60,146 nucleotides of DNA, taken from Oligoflexia bacterium. GTDB taxonomy: Bacteria; Bdellovibrionota; Bdellovibrionia; JABDDW01. The DNA is taken from positions 1 through 60,146 of the forward strand of contig JAWXAT010000005.1 in assembly GCA_034439615.1 (NCBI GenBank), in the 5' to 3' direction. Under the pieces are notes generated by a model. It did not search any database and was not told the origin of the DNA. It saw nothing but the letters and a program-made list of their open reading frames with translations. Below are positions 23,125 through 32,432 of the stretch, piece by piece. How positions within the stretch are numbered: the stretch's first letter is position 1; each line of letters starts with the position of its first letter. A program made the position numbers and the translations under genes.

Positions 23125-24156
23125 ATGAAAAAAACAACCACCAAGAAGCCAGCAGAGCAGGTTAAGAAAAACCCTGCTAAATCAAAGTCAAAGAAGAGTA
23201 AAACCACTCTTAAGCCTGAAGTACTACAAGAAGAAAAACTTGATCCCAATATTGATGATTTAGATGCAAAAGCTTTGGCACCGACAGAAGAAAGTGTGCC
23301 CAATCTTGATGCCCTTCAAAAATATCTCAGTGAAGTTAGAAAATATCCGCTGATCTCAGCTGAAGAAGAACATCGCTTAGCTGTAATTTATAAAGAGACC
23401 GGTGATCGTAAGGCTGCTGAAGCCTTGGTTACTGCAAATTTGCGTTTTGTTGTAAAAGTAGCAGCAGAGTATTCTAAGTTTGGTGCTCGCATGATTGATC
23501 TGATTCAAGAAGGTAACGTTGGACTCATGCATGCCGTAAGAGAGTTTAATCCCTATAAAGGAATTAAACTGATTACTTACGCTGTTTGGTGGATACGAGG
23601 CTATATTCAAGAATATTTAATGAAAAACTACTCTCAAGTGCGCATAGGCACGACACAAGCACAGAAAAAACTTTTTTATCACCTCAATAAAGAAAAAGCC
23701 AAACTCGATGCTCTCGGAAATGCCCCCGATGTGAAGTTATTAAGTTCACGTTTAGGTGTTACTGAAAATGATGTCATCGAGATGGAAAAACGTATGTCTG
23801 GCCGCGATCTCAGTCTCGATACACCTCAGGGCGATGATGATTCTGGCAGTCGATGGATAGACACACAATCAGATCAAAACGCTACTTCTATTGATGATGT
23901 ATTGGCACTTTCAGAAGAGAAGAAAATATTTTACCGAGAAATTGAAAAGATAGTTTTAGAACTCAATGAAAAGGAAAAATATTTATTACAGTTTCGCGTT
24001 TTAGGTGATCCGCCACAGACACTTCAAGAAGTGGGCGATCATTTTAAAATTACGCGAGAACGAGCTCGTCAGCTAGAAGAACGATTGATAGAAAAAATCA
24101 AAGAGCACTTTCAAAAAGTCATGCCCGATTATCAGATCAATTTACCAAAAGATTAA
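23125..24156 (+). CDS. rpoH: RNA polymerase sigma factor, RpoH (sigma-32)-like
   Basis: This 343-residue group 3 sigma factor has a Lys-rich, probably disordered N-terminal extension (residues 1-60), region 1.2 (LQKYLSEVRKYPLISAEEEHRLA), region 2 (ANLRFVVKVAAEYSKFGARMIDLIQEGNVGLMHAVREFNPYKG, then TYAVWWIRGYIQEYLM), the RpoH-type stretch after it (QVRIGTTQAQKKLFYHLNKEKAKL), and region 4 with helix-turn-helix TLQEVGDHFKITRERARQLEERL. It is the expected heat-shock sigma. The gene ends 1 base before the convergent fliA. Confidence 0.88.
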   Translation: MKKTTTKKPAEQVKKNPAKSKSKKSKTTLKPEVLQEEKLDPNIDDLDAKALAPTEESVPNLDALQKYLSEVRKYPLISAEEEHRLAVIYKETGDRKAAEALVTANLRFVVKVAAEYSKFGARMIDLIQEGNVGLMHAVREFNPYKGIKLITYAVWWIRGYIQEYLMKNYSQVRIGTTQAQKKLFYHLNKEKAKLDALGNAPDVKLLSSRLGVTENDVIEMEKRMSGRDLSLDTPQGDDDSGSRWIDTQSDQNATSIDDVLALSEEKKIFYREIEKIVLELNEKEKYLLQFRVLGDPPQTLQEVGDHFKITRERARQLEERLIEKIKEHFQKVMPDYQINLPKD

Positions 24157-24157
24157 T

Positions 24158-24934
24158 TTAAGCTGGTAGCTCTTCATCACCAAGATGAGTAACGAGCTTT
24201 GCGCGCAATCGAGCTACAGCTTGTGCATGAAGCTGACTCACGCGGCTCTCAGTTACATCAAGAACTTTGCCTATTTCTTTTAAGTTAAGATCTTCGTAAT
24301 AATACAAGCTCAATACAAGACGTTGCTTTTCAGGCAACTCTTCAATGGCATTAGTTACGATGTCTTTAATGGTCTTAAGATTGAGTTGATTAAATGGATT
24401 ATTAATACGGCAAGATTCAAGTAAATTGAGAATTGATTTCTTATCAACGTTTGAAAATGTATGAGTGTCATCAATCGATAAGAGTGAAACCGGACGCACT
24501 TGATTTACAAGATCGTAGAATTCATCCATCGACATTTTCAATTCAGCTGCTACTTCTTCATCAGTGGCAGCGCGACCCATTGTTTGCTCAAGAGCTGAAT
24601 ACGTGCGATCTAAAAGCTTAGATTTATCACGCACTGAACGAGGCACCCAATCTTGAGCACGAAGTTCATCGAGTATTGCTCCTCGAATTCTAAACTCAGC
24701 ATATGTTTTAAATTTATTATCGCGGCTTGGATCGTATTTTTCGATGGCGTCCATAAGGCCAATAACACCACTAGATATGAGGTCATCTAATTCAATATTC
24801 GATGGCAACCTCACCGCAATTTTTTGTGCGATAAACTTAATTAATGGAGCGAACTCCATAATGAGTTTATCTTTTTGTTGTGGTGTAAGTTTATTTGGTT
24901 CTTCTTTGTACTTACGCAGAAGATTGCTGCTCAT
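24158..24934 (-). CDS. fliA: Flagellar RNA polymerase sigma factor (sigma-28)
   Basis: This 258-residue sigma factor of the FliA/WhiG type directs late flagellar transcription. Region 2 includes LDDLISSGVIGLMDAIEKYDPSRDNKFKTYAEFRIRGAILDELRAQDWVPRSVR, the classic FliA block. Region 3 is TDEEVAAELKMSMDEF, and region 4 is LPEKQRLVLSLYYYEDLNLKEIGKVLDVTESRVSQLHAQA. It is the last gene of the flagellar export operon, separated from flhG by 104 bp that hold a hairpin. A matching promoter is present at 18512-18538. Confidence 0.95.
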   Translation of the reverse strand: MSSNLLRKYKEEPNKLTPQQKDKLIMEFAPLIKFIAQKIAVRLPSNIELDDLISSGVIGLMDAIEKYDPSRDNKFKTYAEFRIRGAILDELRAQDWVPRSVRDKSKLLDRTYSALEQTMGRAATDEEVAAELKMSMDEFYDLVNQVRPVSLLSIDDTHTFSNVDKKSILNLLESCRINNPFNQLNLKTIKDIVTNAIEELPEKQRLVLSLYYYEDLNLKEIGKVLDVTESRVSQLHAQAVARLRAKLVTHLGDEELPA

Positions 24935-24976
24935 GGATATTTACCCCTTAACCCAAACGTCCCCGATTTAACATTC

Positions 24977-25011
24977 CGCTACCCTTGTCTTATTTTAACA
25001 AATAAGTAGCG
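24977..25011. promoter_or_regulatory. Hairpin in the flhG-fliA gap
   Basis: CTTATTT/AAATAAG (24989-24995 with 25000-25006, 4-nt loop) is nested in CGCTA/TAGCG (24977-24981 with 25007-25011). On the minus strand no U-tract follows, so it is not a simple terminator for flhG. It may adjust fliA expression within the operon or stabilise an mRNA end. Confidence 0.4.
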
Positions 25012-25038
25012 CTTTTCGTTATTATTTTTGACACTAGT

Positions 25039-25881
25039 TTACGCAACTCCCATTAATTGCTCCCAGAAGAACTGGATCCCACCTTTGACTTGGCTTGAAT
25101 TTTGAGAGCTGCTTATTTTTTCTACCATCTTTTTTATAGACTGACTGGCGGGTGCCTCTGGAGCGGTTTTAATAACCAATTGCTGGCTTTTTGTCGCCCT
25201 TTTAACCCCTACATCAGTCGGAATACAGCCTACATAGTCTAAACTCACATAGAGAAACTTCTGGCTTACATCGCTAAGTCTTTGAAACACGGCTAAGCCT
25301 TCTTGCTCATCGCGCACTTGGTTTGCGATAATCGAAAACCGCTTTTCTTGGTGATATGTATGCAAGACTTTGATCAAGGCATAGGCATCAGCAAAACTTG
25401 CTGGATCTGGCGTTACTACGACATAGATCTCTTGAGCAGATGTATTAAAATACATGACGTTGTTATCAATGCCAGGTGCCGTATCAATAAGCATATAATC
25501 AAAATGGGTTTTTAGAGAACTCAGCTGATCGAGCATGATACGTTTTTCGCGCTCACTTAGATTTTGAAGTTCGTTAAATCCTGAGCCTCCAGGCAAGAGC
25601 CAAATACGGGGCTCAATCTGAGTTACAACTTCGTCAATGCGTTTATTACCTGAAAATAAATCTCTGATTGAATGGTTCGCTCGTGTTCCAAACATGATAT
25701 CAACATTGGCCATGCCCAAATCACCATCAAGGATCAAAACATTGTGACCCATGCGACTTAATTGAACGGCCATGTTACATACCATTGTTGTTTTACCAAC
25801 TCCGCCTTTGCCAGATGTAATGCTTATTGTTCTGGTCTGACGACGATACCCTGAAATATTACTCGATGATGTGGCTGACAT
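25039..25881 (-). CDS. flhG: Flagellar number regulator, MinD-like ATPase FlhG/FleN
   Basis: This 280-residue ParA/MinD-family ATPase sets flagellar number with FlhF. The deviant Walker A is SGKGGVGKTT (residues 23-32), with VLILDGDLGMANVDIMFG, IDTAPGID (Walker B) and the FlhG-type FSIIANQVRDEQEGLAVFQRL. A C-terminal amphipathic helix (SIKKMVEKISSSQ) is expected for membrane contact. It follows flhF by 9 bp. In FleN-type polar flagellates the protein also restrains the sigma-54 activator FleQ; whether that applies here is unknown. Confidence 0.93.
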   Translation of the reverse strand: MSATSSSNISGYRRQTRTISITSGKGGVGKTTMVCNMAVQLSRMGHNVLILDGDLGMANVDIMFGTRANHSIRDLFSGNKRIDEVVTQIEPRIWLLPGGSGFNELQNLSEREKRIMLDQLSSLKTHFDYMLIDTAPGIDNNVMYFNTSAQEIYVVVTPDPASFADAYALIKVLHTYHQEKRFSIIANQVRDEQEGLAVFQRLSDVSQKFLYVSLDYVGCIPTDVGVKRATKSQQLVIKTAPEAPASQSIKKMVEKISSSQNSSQVKGGIQFFWEQLMGVA

Positions 25882-25890
25882 GATTACTCC

Positions 25891-27381
25891 TTAAACGTTT
25901 CTTTTTGTGATTTTGTAAATGAGATCTAAAACACGCTCTCGTGTGGCAAGCTCTATGTCTTCTGGAATTTTTGACCCTATTCCAAAAGCATAAAGTGGTT
26001 TTTCAGTTTTTCTTTGAATATTGTATAGAAAACCATGTGTATAACTTTCGTCAATTTTTGTAGGTAAAATATCATCAAACTGCGTCACTTGATAACGGTT
26101 ACAAATTTCATATGCATCAATGTCTTTGGCTGTACAACTCATTACCAAATGAGTTACGCGCACCATGTCTCTGGGAGGCATGAGTGTACGAATTTGATCG
26201 ATCTCTCTAATATCTTTGAGTGAGAAACCCGGATAATCAATCAAGATCATATCGTAACCCGCATAACGTTGGAGTAATCGTGGAAACTCCATGGCATGTT
26301 TTACTGTTTCAAATGGGATATTAAGAATTTGTGAATAAATTTTTAATTGATCTGCAGCTCCAACCTTAAAAGTATCGGCTGTGAAAATTGCGACTTTCTT
26401 TTTTTCGTGCATGACTAGCTGGCTAGCTATCTTTACTAGCGCCGTTGTTTTACCATGACCACCCGGACCAACAAAAAGATGAAGCTGGCTTAGCTCTGAT
26501 TGTCGTTGCCAGCTACCTACAACATGGGTGTGGCTCATGATATAACGTGCAACCCATGCATCAATAAGTGAACGTTTCTTTTTCTCTAAACCCGTTAACT
26601 CTTTGTCAGCTTTTTCTAAAATCTCAACGATATAACGAGAATCAATACCTGCTGTTTGTAATTTTTCAAAATTCGCAGCTAATTCAAAAGGCAATCCATA
26701 CTCAGCACCAGGATGTTGAGTTCGTGGTTTAGAACTACCATTTTGCATTTGACCAAGAAGTTCACGAAGAGAATCTACTTCATTTCTAAGTGTGGTGACT
26801 TCGTCAGTTGAAGTGTGTGATGACGCCTGATAAGTTTTGGTCACGGGACCAACACGAATTTGCGCTTTGTTGGCTGCGTCTTCAAGAACGTACGAACCTG
26901 TCCGCGCGAAATCTTCTAAAATGTCATCGACACGACGACCACTTATTGGTTGCTCAAAAGCCTCTTCATCTTGGATATCGATATATTTAGCTGAAGTGGG
27001 TCCACGTTTTGTCGGAATTTTTATACGCGCTGCTTGCGTGCTTAAGCTTATTTGATCTAAATCTCCCGCACTACGGGTTGCAATTGCAGATTGTCGCTGA
27101 TGATACTTGTTTACGGTTGTATCAATAAATGTCTTTTGGTGTTTTGCGCTCTTTGCACGAAAACGTTCTCGAGATTCTTCTGGAATTCGACTTTCTGCAT
27201 ATTGTCTTTTTTGAAGTGCTTTTTCAGAAATTGCAGCTGTGATTTCAACACTTCCTCGACCAGCGAGGCCGAATTTTTTATTATCTTTTGCATTAAGAAT
27301 TATCGCCTCGGGCCCGAGTTCTTGCTTCACCAACTGAAGCGCTTCCTTCATGGATTTTGCTTCAAATTTTTTAACTTGCAT
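25891..27381 (-). CDS. flhF: Flagellar placement GTPase FlhF
   Basis: This 496-residue SRP-type GTPase recruits early flagellar parts to the pole. It starts MQVKKFEAKSMKEALQLVKQELGPEAIILN, the FlhF signature. A long variable basic region follows, then the NG domain. G1 is VGPGGHGKTT (residues 304-313), and the DTF motif is TADTFKVGAADQLKIY. The G3 box reads IDYPG (D382) instead of the usual DTAG, G4 is TKIDE, and the closure segment GIGSKIPEDIELA is normal. The G3 change could slow GTP hydrolysis. It overlaps flhA by 11 bp. Confidence 0.94.
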   Translation of the reverse strand: MQVKKFEAKSMKEALQLVKQELGPEAIILNAKDNKKFGLAGRGSVEITAAISEKALQKRQYAESRIPEESRERFRAKSAKHQKTFIDTTVNKYHQRQSAIATRSAGDLDQISLSTQAARIKIPTKRGPTSAKYIDIQDEEAFEQPISGRRVDDILEDFARTGSYVLEDAANKAQIRVGPVTKTYQASSHTSTDEVTTLRNEVDSLRELLGQMQNGSSKPRTQHPGAEYGLPFELAANFEKLQTAGIDSRYIVEILEKADKELTGLEKKKRSLIDAWVARYIMSHTHVVGSWQRQSELSQLHLFVGPGGHGKTTALVKIASQLVMHEKKKVAIFTADTFKVGAADQLKIYSQILNIPFETVKHAMEFPRLLQRYAGYDMILIDYPGFSLKDIREIDQIRTLMPPRDMVRVTHLVMSCTAKDIDAYEICNRYQVTQFDDILPTKIDESYTHGFLYNIQRKTEKPLYAFGIGSKIPEDIELATRERVLDLIYKITKRNV

Positions 27382-29479
27382 CTCTCACCCTCACTACATC
27401 CACAGATTTTACGTTTGCTGTGGCCGTTAATTCATTATGCGACAAAACTACGAGTTGTGGAATAAATCGCTCTGTCAATTTTCGCAAATGGCGACGAATT
27501 GTTGGGTTAGTTAATAAGATAGGTTGACCCGCCATTTGGGGATTACCTTCGATAGCTTTTGAGACAGCGTGCAAAATTTGTTGTGCATATTGCGGATCAA
27601 GGACTAGTTGAACACCTTGCTCTGTCTGTAATAACGAATTTGAAATAACTTCTTCCACACGACGGTCTAGTGAAAGTACAGGAATCAGACCATCGTCTGT
27701 GGTGTATTTTTTAGTTATGTTGCGTGCGAGTGCTTTACGCACTGATTCAGTCAACATCTCACCGTCTTTACTCTTAGGTGCTTCATCAGCCAATGTCTCA
27801 AATATTGTAAGCAGATCTCTAATTGAAACTTGCTCGCGCAATAAATTTTGAAGTACTCGAACCACTCCACCTAATGGCAACACGTTGGGAACAAGTTCTT
27901 CCACGACCTTTGGATTGGTTTTTTGAAATGATTCAATAAGACGTTGCGCTTCTTGGCGACCCAAGAGCTCATGAGCATGACTACGAATAACTTCAGTTAA
28001 GTGAGTAGCAATAACAGTGGGAAGATCTACCACTGTGTAACCAGAAATTTCTGCTTCTTCTTTTTGAGTAGAAGAAACCCAAAGTGCAGGAAGCCCAAAT
28101 GCGGGTTCTGTTGTTTCAATGCCTTCGATGGGCTTTGAAACATTACCTGGATCCATGGCTAGCATATGATCAGGAAGAAGTGATCCTCCCGCTACTTTAA
28201 CACCCTTAATAATGATCTGATATTCACCGGGCTGTAATTGCAAATTGTCACGGATATGAACGCTAGGAACTACAATTCCAAGATCTAATGCAAATTGTTT
28301 TCTAATGCTGACAATTCTCTCTAATAAATCACCGCTTTGATCACTATCAACGATATTAATAAGACCATAACCCACTTCAAGCTCGAGCATGTCGAGTGGC
28401 AAAAAGTTTTCAATTTTTTCTTTATCAGGTTTAAGGGCGGCCTCTTCAAATTTACGTTTTGTGTCAGTAACTTCATCAGATTGCATGCGCGTAATTACCC
28501 ATGAAAATACACCTGCACCTGCAGCAAACAAAAAGAATGGCCCCTTAGGCATTCCAGAAAACAAACCTAAAAATGCCAATATCGCACCAACAATGCCAAT
28601 AGCTCGAGGGTGTAAAAAAAGTTGTGATGTAAGTTCATTTCCTAAGTTTTTACCTGAGGAAGCGCGTGTAACAACAATACCAGCTGCAGTAGAAATAATA
28701 AGTGCTGGAATTTGAGAAACAAGACCTTCACCAATTGTGAGTTTTGTATATGTTTCTGCTGCAATGCCTAAACCCATGCCCTTTTGAAGAACGCCAATGA
28801 GTAAACCGCCGATGATGTTTACGAAAACAATAATAATACCGGCGATGGCATCTCCGCGAACAAACTTGCTGGCACCATCCATGGATCCATAAAAGTCCGC
28901 TTCTGCTTCGATATTTTTTCTACGTTTTCTCGCTTCTTCATCATTGATTAAACCAGCATTAAGATCGGCATCAATTGACATTTGTTTACCGGGCATCGCA
29001 TCTAATGTGAATCGCGCTGCAACCTCAGCAACGCGCCCGGAACCCTTTGTGATAACAACGAAGTTAATAATAACCAAGATTGTAAACACGATCATACCGA
29101 TGATGTAGTTGTCACCGACAACAAAACTTCCGAACGCTTGAATCACACCACCCGCTGCTGCCACACCTTCATTGCCATGTGATAAAATTAAACGAGTAGA
29201 AGCGACGTTTAAACTGAGACGAAAGAGAGTTGTAATTAAAAGCATGCTAGGAAATACGCTAAATTCTAAAGGCTTGGTTGTATAAATACTTACTAAAAGT
29301 ACAAGTAAACTTATTGTAAATGACAATGTCAAAAACATATCGATGAGGAGTGGTGGAACCGGGACCAGCATTACTACGAGAATGCCAACGAGGCCCACTG
29401 CAATCATCATGTCAGTATTGCGGGTGTATTTACTTAAACCTTTTAGAAAATTATAAAGTTCATCCATTTTATGCGCCAC
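27371..29479 (-). CDS. flhA: Flagellar type III export gate protein FlhA
   Basis: This 702-residue protein is the large ring-forming component of the flagellar export gate. The N-terminal half has eight or so membrane helices, beginning at about residue 24 (IAVGLVGILVVMLVPVPPLLIDMFL). It contains the FHIPEP family signature RVAEVAARFTLDAMPGKQMSIDADLNAG (residues about 145-172). The C-terminal cytosolic domain that binds chaperone-substrate complexes spans about residues 350-700 and includes LWVSSTQKEEAEISGY. The length is standard. It overlaps flhB and flhF by 11 bp each. Confidence 0.98.
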   Translation of the reverse strand: MAHKMDELYNFLKGLSKYTRNTDMMIAVGLVGILVVMLVPVPPLLIDMFLTLSFTISLLVLLVSIYTTKPLEFSVFPSMLLITTLFRLSLNVASTRLILSHGNEGVAAAGGVIQAFGSFVVGDNYIIGMIVFTILVIINFVVITKGSGRVAEVAARFTLDAMPGKQMSIDADLNAGLINDEEARKRRKNIEAEADFYGSMDGASKFVRGDAIAGIIIVFVNIIGGLLIGVLQKGMGLGIAAETYTKLTIGEGLVSQIPALIISTAAGIVVTRASSGKNLGNELTSQLFLHPRAIGIVGAILAFLGLFSGMPKGPFFLFAAGAGVFSWVITRMQSDEVTDTKRKFEEAALKPDKEKIENFLPLDMLELEVGYGLINIVDSDQSGDLLERIVSIRKQFALDLGIVVPSVHIRDNLQLQPGEYQIIIKGVKVAGGSLLPDHMLAMDPGNVSKPIEGIETTEPAFGLPALWVSSTQKEEAEISGYTVVDLPTVIATHLTEVIRSHAHELLGRQEAQRLIESFQKTNPKVVEELVPNVLPLGGVVRVLQNLLREQVSIRDLLTIFETLADEAPKSKDGEMLTESVRKALARNITKKYTTDDGLIPVLSLDRRVEEVISNSLLQTEQGVQLVLDPQYAQQILHAVSKAIEGNPQMAGQPILLTNPTIRRHLRKLTERFIPQLVVLSHNELTATANVKSVDVVRVRDAS

Positions 29480-30593
29480 CTAAGCCGTTGGGATTCTCTT
29501 TTGCGATTTCTTGGCTAACTTGTTGAATTTTTCCTTTGATTCGATAAACGTAAGCTAAGACTTCTGCCACGGCATTGTAGAGTGATCGTGGTATAGGGTG
29601 CCCAAGCTTTATATTTTTAAACATATTGCGCGCTAAAGGCTTATTCTCAACGATGGGAATATTATGTTTTCGCGCAACTTCTTTTATTTTTTCTGCAATA
29701 AAATCTGCACCCTTTGCGACCATCACAGGGGCTGCCATAGCAACGCGGTCATATTTTAATGCAATTGCGATATGTGTTGGATTAGTAATGATAACATCGG
29801 CTTTTGGAACTTCTTCCATCATGCGTCTTTGTGAAAGTTCACGCTGAATTCTTTTAATTCTTGATTTAATAAGCGGATCACCCTCACGTTGTTTAAACTC
29901 TTCTTTAATTTCTTGTTTTGTCATGCGCATGCGTTTTTCTAAATCCCAGCGCAAATATCCGTAATCAAGGGCTGCTACGAAAGCCATTAGAATACAAATT
30001 CCACCAATGAGTTTAAATACGACTGTCCCCATATAAACTAAGATCTGAGCCGTTGACATTTGTACAAGTTGAGGGCTAAATGCGATTTCATTTTTTACAA
30101 TGAAGTAAGCGGTAATCCCGACAACAGCAATTTTTATTACAGATTTAATTCCCTCAACAATACTGCGCATATTAAAAATTTTTGTGAACCCTGTAATCGG
30201 ATTAAGTCGTTCGATATCAAAGTTGATATGATCCCAAGCAGTTAAAAAACCAATTTGGAGCACGGTTGCACCAATACCCATCACAATCGTGATTGCAAAT
30301 ACTGGAAGTACAATCATGCCACCTTTAATAAATGCAAGTTTAAGAGGAGGAAGAATATCACCATGTCTTGCGGCTGCAACAAACTGCTCGGTAAAGGCTA
30401 GAGAAAATAGACTTTGAATTTCGAGTAAAAATTGACGCGACATAAAGTAAAACACACTAGCTACACCGATGAGTACTAGAATACTTGTCACTTCACGACT
30501 TTGTGCGACTTGACCTTGCTTACGAAAGTCTTCACGCCGTTGTGTCGTCGCTTCTTCACTTCGTTCTTCTAAACTATCACCACCGTCAGCCAA
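29469..30593 (-). CDS. flhB: Flagellar export switch protein FlhB
   Basis: This 374-residue protein switches export specificity from rod/hook to filament. The N-terminus reads GDSLEERSEEATTQRREDFRKQGQVAQSRE, typical of FlhB. Four membrane helices follow (residues about 36-52, 88-116, 150-167, 185-212). The cytosolic domain carries the autocleavage site N271-P272-T273-H274 in VIITNPTHIAIAL. It lies between fliR (8-base gap) and flhA (11-bp overlap). Confidence 0.97.
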   Translation of the reverse strand: MADGGDSLEERSEEATTQRREDFRKQGQVAQSREVTSILVLIGVASVFYFMSRQFLLEIQSLFSLAFTEQFVAAARHGDILPPLKLAFIKGGMIVLPVFAITIVMGIGATVLQIGFLTAWDHINFDIERLNPITGFTKIFNMRSIVEGIKSVIKIAVVGITAYFIVKNEIAFSPQLVQMSTAQILVYMGTVVFKLIGGICILMAFVAALDYGYLRWDLEKRMRMTKQEIKEEFKQREGDPLIKSRIKRIQRELSQRRMMEEVPKADVIITNPTHIAIALKYDRVAMAAPVMVAKGADFIAEKIKEVARKHNIPIVENKPLARNMFKNIKLGHPIPRSLYNAVAEVLAYVYRIKGKIQQVSQEIAKENPNGLGGA

Positions 30594-30601
30594 AAATTAC
30601 C

Positions 30602-31384
30602 TCAAAAGTTTTTTATATATTTAAATATCTCAGCACTTACATCGACAAAATCTGTCTGCATTGTTGATAAAAGTAGCGGGATACTAACGATAAATACAAA
30701 CAACCCAACTAAAATATTCACCGGAAAACTAATTACAAAAACATTCACCTGAGGAACAGCTCGACCAATAATACCCATGGCGATGTTCAAAAATAAAATA
30801 ACAGCGATCATTGGAGCCGCGAGTTTAAAGCCAATTGTAAATACCTGCTGAATTATTACAGATAATGAAGCCATATTTTCAGGATTAATACTTAGCTGTG
30901 CCAAGGGCACTAAACTGAAACTTCGATATATTGCTTCAATGAGCATGTGATGACCGTTGATAGCTAAAAAAAGTAGAGTTGCAAGAATCGTTAAGAATTG
31001 TTCCATCACTGAACTAGCTTCACCTGAAGTGGGGTTAACAAGTTGTGCCGTGCTAAAGCCCATACTAAAACCTAAAAGCTCACCAGCTACGTCTACCGCT
31101 ATGAAAATTAAGCGCGTTAAAAAGCCCATGAACATCCCTAAAAACGCTTCTTTGGCAACGAGTAAGAATATTTCATCTTCCCAATTTATTAGTGGCATTT
31201 GTGTGGTTTTAATCAAAACTGGAAACAAAATGAACGTTAACAATAAACTCAATAAAACTTTAACAGATGAAGGAACATGACGAACTCCAAAAATAGGAAT
31301 GATAGCAATGCACGTTGAAATGCGAATGAGCATCAACGCGAAGAGAGCAATTTCAGTTTCATTAAATCGATAAACTTCGAACAA
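30602..31384 (-). CDS. fliR: Flagellar export protein FliR
   Basis: This 260-residue polytopic membrane protein is part of the FliP5-FliQ4-FliR1 export channel. Its mostly hydrophobic helices include LFALMLIRISTCIAIIPIFG, VLLSLLLTFILFPVLI, and the family segment GELLGFSMGFSTAQLVNPTSGEASSVMEQFLTILATLLFLAINGHH. The length fits. It follows fliQ by 4 bases. Confidence 0.96.
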   Translation of the reverse strand: MFEVYRFNETEIALFALMLIRISTCIAIIPIFGVRHVPSSVKVLLSLLLTFILFPVLIKTTQMPLINWEDEIFLLVAKEAFLGMFMGFLTRLIFIAVDVAGELLGFSMGFSTAQLVNPTSGEASSVMEQFLTILATLLFLAINGHHMLIEAIYRSFSLVPLAQLSINPENMASLSVIIQQVFTIGFKLAAPMIAVILFLNIAMGIIGRAVPQVNVFVISFPVNILVGLFVFIVSIPLLLSTMQTDFVDVSAEIFKYIKNF

Positions 31385-31388
31385 ATTC

Positions 31389-31658
31389 CTACCTCACGTA
31401 CGTTGTAATATTCTCAAACAGTGTGGTGGTAAAACGGGTGATAACGTCGAGCATCCAAGGCGCGCAAACTACCAGAGTTACGGCAATTGCTAATATTTTT
31501 GGAATAAATGAAAGTGTGGCCTCATTGATTTGTGTGATGGCTTGAAAGACACTCACGATCAAACCCACAATAAGTGCACATGCCAATAATGGCGCGGCTA
31601 AAAGCAGAGTGGTCTTTATCGTTTCTTGTCCTAAAGTCATTACTAATTCAGGTGTCAT
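31389..31658 (-). CDS. fliQ: Flagellar export protein FliQ
   Basis: This 89-residue protein with two membrane helices (TLLLAAPLLACALIVGLIVSVFQA, then IPKILAIAVTLVVCAPWML) forms part of the export channel. The motif FQAITQINEATLSFIPK between the helices is characteristic of FliQ. It lies 3 bases after fliP and 4 before fliR. Confidence 0.96.
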   Translation of the reverse strand: MTPELVMTLGQETIKTTLLLAAPLLACALIVGLIVSVFQAITQINEATLSFIPKILAIAVTLVVCAPWMLDVITRFTTTLFENITTYVR

Positions 31659-31661
31659 ATT

Positions 31662-32432
31662 TTAACCAAAACTCTTTACTATAGAGCCCACAATGAGTTG
31701 CCAGCCATCTACCAAAACAAAAAGCATAATTTTAAAAGGTAATGAAACTACAATGGGCGGAACCATCATCATACCCATGGCCATCAATACGCTGGCCACA
31801 ACCATATCGATTATTAAAAATGGAAGATAAATGATGAAACCAATTTCAAAGGCAGTCTTTAATTCTGAAATTACAAACGCAGGAATCAAAACTAGAGATG
31901 GTACATCCGCACGTGTTTTAGGTTGGTCAATACGACCCATTTTTAAAAATAAGGCCAAGTCGGTATCTCGGGTTTGGGCAAACATAAATTTACGAAGAGG
32001 TTTCATCACCTCTTCACCTGCTTGTTCTTGTGATATTGCATTTTTCAAATAGGGTTGAAGTGCTTTTGAATTAATGTCTGCTAAGAAAGGCGACATGATA
32101 AAAAATGTCAGAAATAATGAAAGCCCCACAATTAATTGATTTGGTGGCATTTGCTGTGTACCAAGTGCTTGACGCAAAAATGCCATGACTACAACAATGC
32201 GAGTGAAACTTGTCATCATGATGATAATGGCAGGAGCTAAAGTTAATACTGTTAAGAGAATAATGATTTTTAAAACATTCACAACTTCTTCAGGTTTTTG
32301 TGTTGATGTAAAACCCAAACTTATTGTGGGGAGCGTAACTCCACCGACATTTTTTGCCTGAGCCTGAACCAGTACAGGCATAACAAGCGAAAATAAGAAT
32401 ATGCTCAACAAGAAGATCTTTGTGATTCTCAC
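31662..32432 (-). CDS. fliP: Flagellar export protein FliP
   Basis: This 256-residue core subunit of the export channel has a cleavable signal sequence (RITKIFLLSIFLFSLVMPVLVQAQ), typical of FliP. Membrane helices follow, including ILLTVLTLAPAIIIMMTSFTRIVVVMAFLRQALGTQQMPPNQ, with the FliP signature and the methionine-rich loop. The C-terminal MVVASVLMAMGMMMVPP segment is also characteristic. It overlaps fliO by 4 bp. Confidence 0.97.
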   Translation of the reverse strand: MRITKIFLLSIFLFSLVMPVLVQAQAKNVGGVTLPTISLGFTSTQKPEEVVNVLKIIILLTVLTLAPAIIIMMTSFTRIVVVMAFLRQALGTQQMPPNQLIVGLSLFLTFFIMSPFLADINSKALQPYLKNAISQEQAGEEVMKPLRKFMFAQTRDTDLALFLKMGRIDQPKTRADVPSLVLIPAFVISELKTAFEIGFIIYLPFLIIDMVVASVLMAMGMMMVPPIVVSLPFKIMLFVLVDGWQLIVGSIVKSFG

